A DNA stretch of 57,767 bases, taken from Glaciihabitans sp. (GTDB lineage Bacteria > Actinomycetota > Actinomycetes > Actinomycetales > Microbacteriaceae). Below, piece after piece: positions 53,215 to 57,767 of the stretch; position 1 is the first letter of the stretch; every line of letters starts with the position of its first letter. The translations under genes were made by a program, and so were the position numbers. A model generated the notes under the pieces. It saw only the letters and a list, made by a program, of their open reading frames with translations. It ran no database searches and had not been told where the DNA came from. The stretch lies in the NCBI GenBank assembly GCA_025465535.1, contig JAODMY010000054.1, positions 1-57,767 of the forward strand. The letters are read 5' to 3'.

Positions 53215-56200
53215 ATGTCTCCAGTGTGGAAGGCATCCCTCGGGCCGGTGAATCCGCCGGCGCTACAGTCCCAGACCAAAATCCCCACGGGCTCCCCTGG
53301 CCGAAGGCGAACCGCCCTGCTCACGGCGGTTGTTCTGGCCGCAGGCTCCGCGCTCGCGATGGGCTTCCCGGGCGCCGCGCAGGCCGCGACCGGAGGCTCA
53401 GGCGCGACCCTCCCGTACGTCGAACAGCAGGCCGAAGCCGCCGCGACGAACGGCACCATCATCGGGCCCAGCTATTCGCAGGGCAACCTCGCCGACGAGG
53501 CGTCCGGCCGCAAAGCGGTGACGCTCAGTGGCCAGGGAAAGTACGTCGAGTTCACGCTCACGCAGCCAACGAACTCGGTTGACTTCAGGTACAGCATCCC
53601 GGATACCGCGAGTGGTTCCGTCTACACGGCTCCGTTGTCGCTCTACGTGAACGGCGCGCAGCAGGCGGACCTCACCCTCACGAACGCGTACAGCTGGTAC
53701 TACTCGAGCTATCAGTTCTCGAACAATCCGAGCGGAGGACTTCCGCAGCACTTCTATGACGAGGTGCATCGCCTGCTCGGCACGACCTACCCGGCAGGCA
53801 CGAAGATCAAGCTGCAGGTCGATGCCGGCGACACCGCATCCGCCTACACGATCGACCTCGCCGACTTCGAGCAGGTCGGCGCCGCTGGCACACAGCCGGC
53901 GGGTTCCGTCTCGGTCGTGACCTATGGTGCAGACCCGACGGGTGCGGCCGATTCGACCACCGCCTTCCAGCAGGCGGTCAACGCGGCTGCTGGCGGCACG
54001 GTCTGGATTCCGGCCGGCACGTTCAAGGTCACCCAGCACATCATCGTCAACAACGTCACGGTGACGGGTGCAGGCATGTGGTACTCGACCGTTACGGGCA
54101 CCGGAGTCGGCTTCTACGGCAACTACGCCCCGAATCCGAGCACCAACGTGCACCTGTCGAACTTCGCGATCTTCGGCAACGTCCAGGAACGCGACGACAG
54201 CGCGCAGGTGAACGGCATCGGCGGTGCCCTCTCGAACTCGACGGTGGCGAACATCTGGATCGACCACGTGAAGGTGGGCGCCTGGATGGACGGCCCGATG
54301 GACAACCTCAAGTTCACCGGCATGCGCATCCGTGACACGACGGCGGACGGCGTCAACTTCCATGACGGCGTCACCAACTCGTCGGTCACCAACAGCGACC
54401 TGCGGACCCTCGGAGACGATGGCCTCGCAACGTGGTCCGACACCAACGCCGATGCGAACGACTCGTTCTCGAACAACACCGTTCAGCTCAACCAGCTCGG
54501 CAACGGAATCGCGATCTACGGCGGTCACGACAACACCGTCAGCGGCAACCTCGTGGTGGATGCAGGCATCAACCAGGGTGGCGGAATCCACGTCGCGCAG
54601 CGGTTCGCCTCGACCCCGCTTGGGAAGACCACGGTCAGCGGCGACACCATCATCCGCTCCGGCGACCTCGACCCGAACTGGCAGTTCGGTGTGGGCGCGC
54701 TGTGGTTCGATGCTCGGGATGCCGCGATGGCAGGCGACGTCGAAGTCAGCAACACGGTCATCCAGCAGAGTCCGTTCGAAGCGGTGCAGTTCGTCTCGGG
54801 CTCCAGCATCACGAACGTTCACCTGAGCGACGTGAAGATCAGCGGGACGGGCACCTTCGCCATCCAGAAGCAGGTCGGCGGCTCGGCCACCTTCACGAAC
54901 GTCGTCGCGACCGGCGTCAACGGGCCCGCGGGCACGTATGACTGCGGCGTCGGCTTCACGATCACCGATGGCGGCGGCAACTCCGGCTATTCGACCACCT
55001 ACTGTGGTCCGTGGCCGACCCCGGTCTACCCGCCAGACGGTGGCACTCCGCCACCGCCGACCGGTCCCGACCTGGAGTTCTCCCCGTCGAGCCTGACGTT
55101 CGGCAGCCAGAATGTCGGCTCGTCGACCGCGAGCCAGACGTCGACGCTGACCAACCAGGGAACAGCCGCGGCAACGATCAGCGGTGTCACCAAAACGGGC
55201 GACTACTCGCAGACCAACACCTGCGGTGCCTCCCTCGCGGTTGGCGCGAGCTGCACGGTGACGGCAACGTTCACGCCGACGGCGTCCGGAGCACGATCGG
55301 GTCAGGTTTCGGTCGCCAGCAACGCGGCGAACAGCCCGGCCACACTCGCGCTCAGCGGATCGGGCGTCGATTCGACGACCAATCTCGCCGCGGGCCGGAC
55401 GGCGACCGCCTCGAGCGCAGGCTCGCCGTATGTCGCCTCGAACGTGACCGACGGCAACACCAGCAGCTACTGGGAGAGCGCGAACGGCACATTCCCGCAG
55501 TGGGTGCAGGTCGATCTCGGGTCGTCGACGAGCGTCAACAAGGTCACGCTGAACCTTCCTCCGGCAACGGCGTGGGCGACACGGACCCAAACGCTGTCGG
55601 TCCAGGGCAGCACGGACGGAACCACGTTCGGCAACCTGGTCGCGTCGTCGACGTACACGTTCGATCCATCCACCGGGAACACCGTGACGATCCCATTCAC
55701 CGCGGCAAACGCGCGGTACGTGCGGATCAACATCACGGCGAACTCGGGCTGGACGGCCGGCCAGCTCTCTGAGCTGCAGGTGTTCGGTGGCGGCGGAACA
55801 ACCCCGCCCCCGACGAGCGCCGTGCTCGGGTTCACCCCGTCGAGCCTCGCGTTCGGCAGTGTCAACGTCGGATCCTCGAGCGCCACGCAGACCTCGGTAC
55901 TGAAGAACACCGGTACCGCGACAGCAACGGTCTCCTCGATCGCGGCCTCGGGCGACTTCTCGCAGACGAACAACTGCGGGTCGTCGATTGCAGTCGGTGC
56001 CAGCTGCACCATCACGGCCACGTTCACCCCCTCGACCCCTGGGTCGAAGTCGGGCGGCGTCTCGGTCACCAGCAACGCGACGGGGTCACCGACCCTGCTC
56101 ACGCTGTCGGGATCGGGCACGAGCACCGCACCCGTGAACCTGGCCGCTGGCAAGACGGCGACATCCTCGAGTTCCACGGATGTCTACGTGGCCGGCAACG

Positions 56201-56547
56201 TGACCGACGGCAGCACCAGCTCCTATTGGGAGAGCGCAAGCAACGCGTTCCCGCAGTGGGTGCAGGTCGACCTTGGAGCGGCAACCGGTGTGAGCAAGAT
56301 CACGCTTGACCTGCCGCCGTCAACCGCGTGGGCCACCCGCTCGCAGACGCTGTCCGTGCAGGGCAGCACCAACGGAAGCACGTTCACGACGCTGGTCGGT
56401 TCGGCCAGTTACTCGTTCAACCCGGCGACCGGTAACACCGTGACGATCACCTTCACCTCCGCCAGCGAGCGGTACGTGCGAGTGAACATCACGGCGAACA
56501 CCGGATGGCCGGCGGGGCAGATCTCGGACTTCCAGATCTACGCCTAA
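53215..56547 (+). CDS. exported alpha-1,3-glucanase-like beta-helix protein (GH87-like) with duplicated binding modules
   Basis: The 1110-residue protein has a signal peptide (cleavage near GAAQA, residue 57), a beta-sandwich binding domain (about 65-225) and a right-handed beta-helix (about 230-600) with VVTYGADPTGAADSTTAFQQ, TADGVNFHDGVTNSS and LGDDGLATWSD, whose Asp residues fit the GH87 site. Then follow two copies of a choice-of-anchor D-like domain plus a discoidin/F5-8C domain (about 620-860 and 866-1110). It probably attacks fungal or bacterial alpha-1,3-glucan. Pectate-lyase-like enzymes share the helix, so the substrate is not certain. Confidence 0.85.
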   Translation: MSPVWKASLGPVNPPALQSQTKIPTGSPGRRRTALLTAVVLAAGSALAMGFPGAAQAATGGSGATLPYVEQQAEAAATNGTIIGPSYSQGNLADEASGRKAVTLSGQGKYVEFTLTQPTNSVDFRYSIPDTASGSVYTAPLSLYVNGAQQADLTLTNAYSWYYSSYQFSNNPSGGLPQHFYDEVHRLLGTTYPAGTKIKLQVDAGDTASAYTIDLADFEQVGAAGTQPAGSVSVVTYGADPTGAADSTTAFQQAVNAAAGGTVWIPAGTFKVTQHIIVNNVTVTGAGMWYSTVTGTGVGFYGNYAPNPSTNVHLSNFAIFGNVQERDDSAQVNGIGGALSNSTVANIWIDHVKVGAWMDGPMDNLKFTGMRIRDTTADGVNFHDGVTNSSVTNSDLRTLGDDGLATWSDTNADANDSFSNNTVQLNQLGNGIAIYGGHDNTVSGNLVVDAGINQGGGIHVAQRFASTPLGKTTVSGDTIIRSGDLDPNWQFGVGALWFDARDAAMAGDVEVSNTVIQQSPFEAVQFVSGSSITNVHLSDVKISGTGTFAIQKQVGGSATFTNVVATGVNGPAGTYDCGVGFTITDGGGNSGYSTTYCGPWPTPVYPPDGGTPPPPTGPDLEFSPSSLTFGSQNVGSSTASQTSTLTNQGTAAATISGVTKTGDYSQTNTCGASLAVGASCTVTATFTPTASGARSGQVSVASNAANSPATLALSGSGVDSTTNLAAGRTATASSAGSPYVASNVTDGNTSSYWESANGTFPQWVQVDLGSSTSVNKVTLNLPPATAWATRTQTLSVQGSTDGTTFGNLVASSTYTFDPSTGNTVTIPFTAANARYVRINITANSGWTAGQLSELQVFGGGGTTPPPTSAVLGFTPSSLAFGSVNVGSSSATQTSVLKNTGTATATVSSIAASGDFSQTNNCGSSIAVGASCTITATFTPSTPGSKSGGVSVTSNATGSPTLLTLSGSGTSTAPVNLAAGKTATSSSSTDVYVAGNVTDGSTSSYWESASNAFPQWVQVDLGAATGVSKITLDLPPSTAWATRSQTLSVQGSTNGSTFTTLVGSASYSFNPATGNTVTITFTSASERYVRVNITANTGWPAGQISDFQIYA

Positions 56548-56588
56548 CAGCCAGATCTAAGCCGAACAGCCAGATCTAAGCCGAACAG
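56532..56588 (+). repeat. three 19-bp tandem repeats spanning the glucanase stop codon
   Basis: CCAGATCTACGCCTAACAG (56532-56550, containing the stop) is followed by two identical CCAGATCTAAGCCGAACAG units (56551-56569, 56570-56588). The repeats copy the gene's own 3' end outward. A hairpin follows. Confidence 0.9.
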
Positions 56589-56610
56589 TTCGACACCTAG
56601 CAGTTCGATC

Positions 56611-56650
56611 CCGATTGGGTGGGGTGGCATCCGCCGCCCCACCCAATCGG
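56611..56650. terminator. 14-bp-stem hairpin after the glucanase gene
   Basis: CCGATTGGGTGGGG (56611-56624) pairs perfectly with CCCCACCCAATCGG (56637-56650) around a 12-base loop. It lies between convergent genes and should stop transcription both ways. Confidence 0.75.
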
Positions 56651-56699
56651 CTGAAACTCCGCCTAGCGTTTCATCGAACGACGTCACGGCCGGATATGC

Positions 56700-57767
56700 C
56701 TAGCGCCCCACCCCGTGCTGGCGCCAGGCGCTCTGCCGGGTGCGCCGGCGCGCCAGGACGAGGATCAGGCCGAGCAGGATGCCGCACCCACCCGCCGTCA
56801 GTCCCGGTGTCGAGTCGATTCCCGTCTTCGCGAGCGTCGGGTCGACGCCGGTGGTCGCGAGCACCGGGTGCCAGTGTGCGAACAGTGTCATGTTCCCCGG
56901 GACATCATCCGACGCGAAGGTCCATTGTGTGCCGCCCTCGGCGCTCGTGAACCAGCCGGCGAACGTGTAGCCCGCGGCTGTTGGCGCGCTCGGTGCGACG
57001 AGAAGCTGGCCAACTAGAGCGCTGGATGGTGCAGGCACGCTCCCGTGCCCGTTAGCGTCGTAGCTCACGGTAGCGACACTCGTCGTCCGGTATCCGTGCC
57101 AGGTTGGGGTCGTGAATCCTCCGGCAACCACCGCCGCGCCGTACTGCGGAAAGTAGACGAGCAGCGGGTCACTCGTATCGAATGGGGTGACCCCAACGGT
57201 CGCCGGCGCTGGACCGAGGAAGTTCACCCGGGTCAGCGTTCCCGCAGTGCTCGTGAACGCGTTATCCCCGATGCTGGTGGCCGCCGCATCGATCGTCACC
57301 GTCGTCAAGGGATTGGCGGTGAACGCACCGCCCCCGATCGTCGTGACGCCATCGCCCATGGTCACGGCCGTCAGCAGGTTGTTGTAGAACGCGTTCAGGT
57401 TGATCGTCGTGACGCTCGGCGGGATCACGAGCGACGTGAGTCGACTGTCTCGGAACGCGTTGGCGCCGATCCAGGTGAGTCCGCTGCCCAGCGTGAGCGA
57501 AGCAAGGTTCGTCGCGTTGAACGCCGAGTTGCCGATGAACGTGACACTGTCGGGGATGAAGATTGAGGTCAGCGGGTTGCCGAAGAACGAGTAGTTGTCG
57601 AGCATTGTCACGCCGTCCGGGATGCTGACGGCAGTGAGTTGATTGTTCTGGAACGCTGCCGCAGCGATCGTGGTAACCGTGTTCGGGATCGTGACCGAGG
57701 TAATCCCGAGCCCGAAGAATGCGTCGGCTCCGATAGTGGTGACAGCGTAGGTGGTGCCGGCGATATC
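56700..57767 (-). CDS. LRR (BspA-type) surface protein with LAXTG wall anchor (5' end cut by window)
   Basis: The frame is open to the window edge, giving 355 residues of the C-terminal part. It has several LRR_5/BspA-type repeats (FIPDSVTFIGNSAFNATNLA, VIPPSVTTINLNAFYNNLLT), then an InlB B-type repeat (GYTFAGWFTSAEGGTQW). The end is a wall anchor: LATTG and LAKTG motifs nine residues apart, a helix (GGCGILLGLILVLA) and RRRTR. LAXTG suits the class E sortase of actinobacteria. Adhesion to a surface is plausible. Confidence 0.9.
   Translation of the reverse strand, partial: DIAGTTYAVTTIGADAFFGLGITSVTIPNTVTTIAAAAFQNNQLTAVSIPDGVTMLDNYSFFGNPLTSIFIPDSVTFIGNSAFNATNLASLTLGSGLTWIGANAFRDSRLTSLVIPPSVTTINLNAFYNNLLTAVTMGDGVTTIGGGAFTANPLTTVTIDAAATSIGDNAFTSTAGTLTRVNFLGPAPATVGVTPFDTSDPLLVYFPQYGAAVVAGGFTTPTWHGYRTTSVATVSYDANGHGSVPAPSSALVGQLLVAPSAPTAAGYTFAGWFTSAEGGTQWTFASDDVPGNMTLFAHWHPVLATTGVDPTLAKTGIDSTPGLTAGGCGILLGLILVLARRRTRQSAWRQHGVGR

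Noticed and set aside
53398-55590. 730-residue open frame on the minus strand
   Set aside because: It is antisense to the beta-helix glucanase and rich in Arg/Ala/Val with no motif; the plus strand has a signal peptide and clear domains.
56532-56588. Possible CRISPR or phage attachment site from the 19-bp repeats
   Set aside because: Units have no spacers and copy the end of the glucanase gene; no integrase or tRNA is nearby.
1-57767. tRNA or rRNA genes
   Set aside because: No cloverleaf with a GGTTCGAATCC-type T-arm and no rRNA core sequences were found in the intergenic regions.

Overview
The window is high-GC bacterial DNA from an actinobacterium, most probably of the family Microbacteriaceae. 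Supporting signs are a complete coenzyme F420 biosynthesis set (cofD, fused fbiC, cofC, cofE), an F420-dependent glucose-6-phosphate dehydrogenase, a relative of the mycobacterial mycothiol-dependent nitroreductase, a LAXTG-type (sortase E) cell-wall signal, a DtxR-type iron box, many leaderless start sites, and the gene orders yceD-rpmF-rnc-mutM-smc and leuC-leuD-murA-plsC-gpsA-ddl-DUF3515-thiL. No rRNA, tRNA, CRISPR array, IS transposase or prophage was seen. The first gene (smc) and the last gene (an LRR surface protein) run off the window edges.

Layout. 1-7559 (minus) is a core block: yceD, rpmF, rnc, mutM and smc. A plus-strand insertion between mutM and smc holds a gutted response regulator and a two-domain acetyltransferase. 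7669-14138 is a reductive pyrimidine catabolism operon (beta-ureidopropionase, dihydropyrimidinase, an LLM oxidoreductase and a class III aminotransferase) with a divergent MocR-type regulator. 14280-21022 has a phosphotransferase, a glutaryl-CoA-dehydrogenase-like gene under a TetR-type palindrome, and a MoxR/DUF58/transglutaminase operon. 21165-29706 is the F420 region: cofD and fbiC rightward; cofC, cofE, an LLM oxidoreductase and fgd leftward; then the nitroreductase relative. 29745-36451 holds two Lys-rich basic proteins, coaD, recG, a hydrolase, rsmD, an ArsR regulator and thiL. 36510-46001 is cell envelope and leucine synthesis: DUF3515 lipoprotein, ddl, a membrane-anchored Mur ligase, a hydrolase, gpsA, plsC, murA, leuD, leuC and a leucine leader peptide. 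46050-50825 is terC and an iron ABC transporter with a DtxR box. 50879-52930 is a metal-sensing ArsR/SmtB repressor with two cation-efflux proteins. 53215-57767 is an exported GH87-like glucanase and a wall-anchored LRR protein.

The most unusual feature is a scatter of palindromic elements. One family of about 80 bp, with 14-bp inverted ends, occurs three times; one copy sits inside mutM and adds about 82 codons in frame. A second hairpin family occurs twice, brackets a small DUF4279-like gene, and shows paired base changes that keep the stem intact. Several elements have short tandem repeats beside them that appear to repeat the element's own ends. Other points of interest are a leader peptide with consecutive Val-Leu-Ile-Leu codons before leuC, an LLM oxidoreductase where a dihydropyrimidine dehydrogenase would be expected, and a membrane-anchored Mur ligase beside a divergent Ddl.
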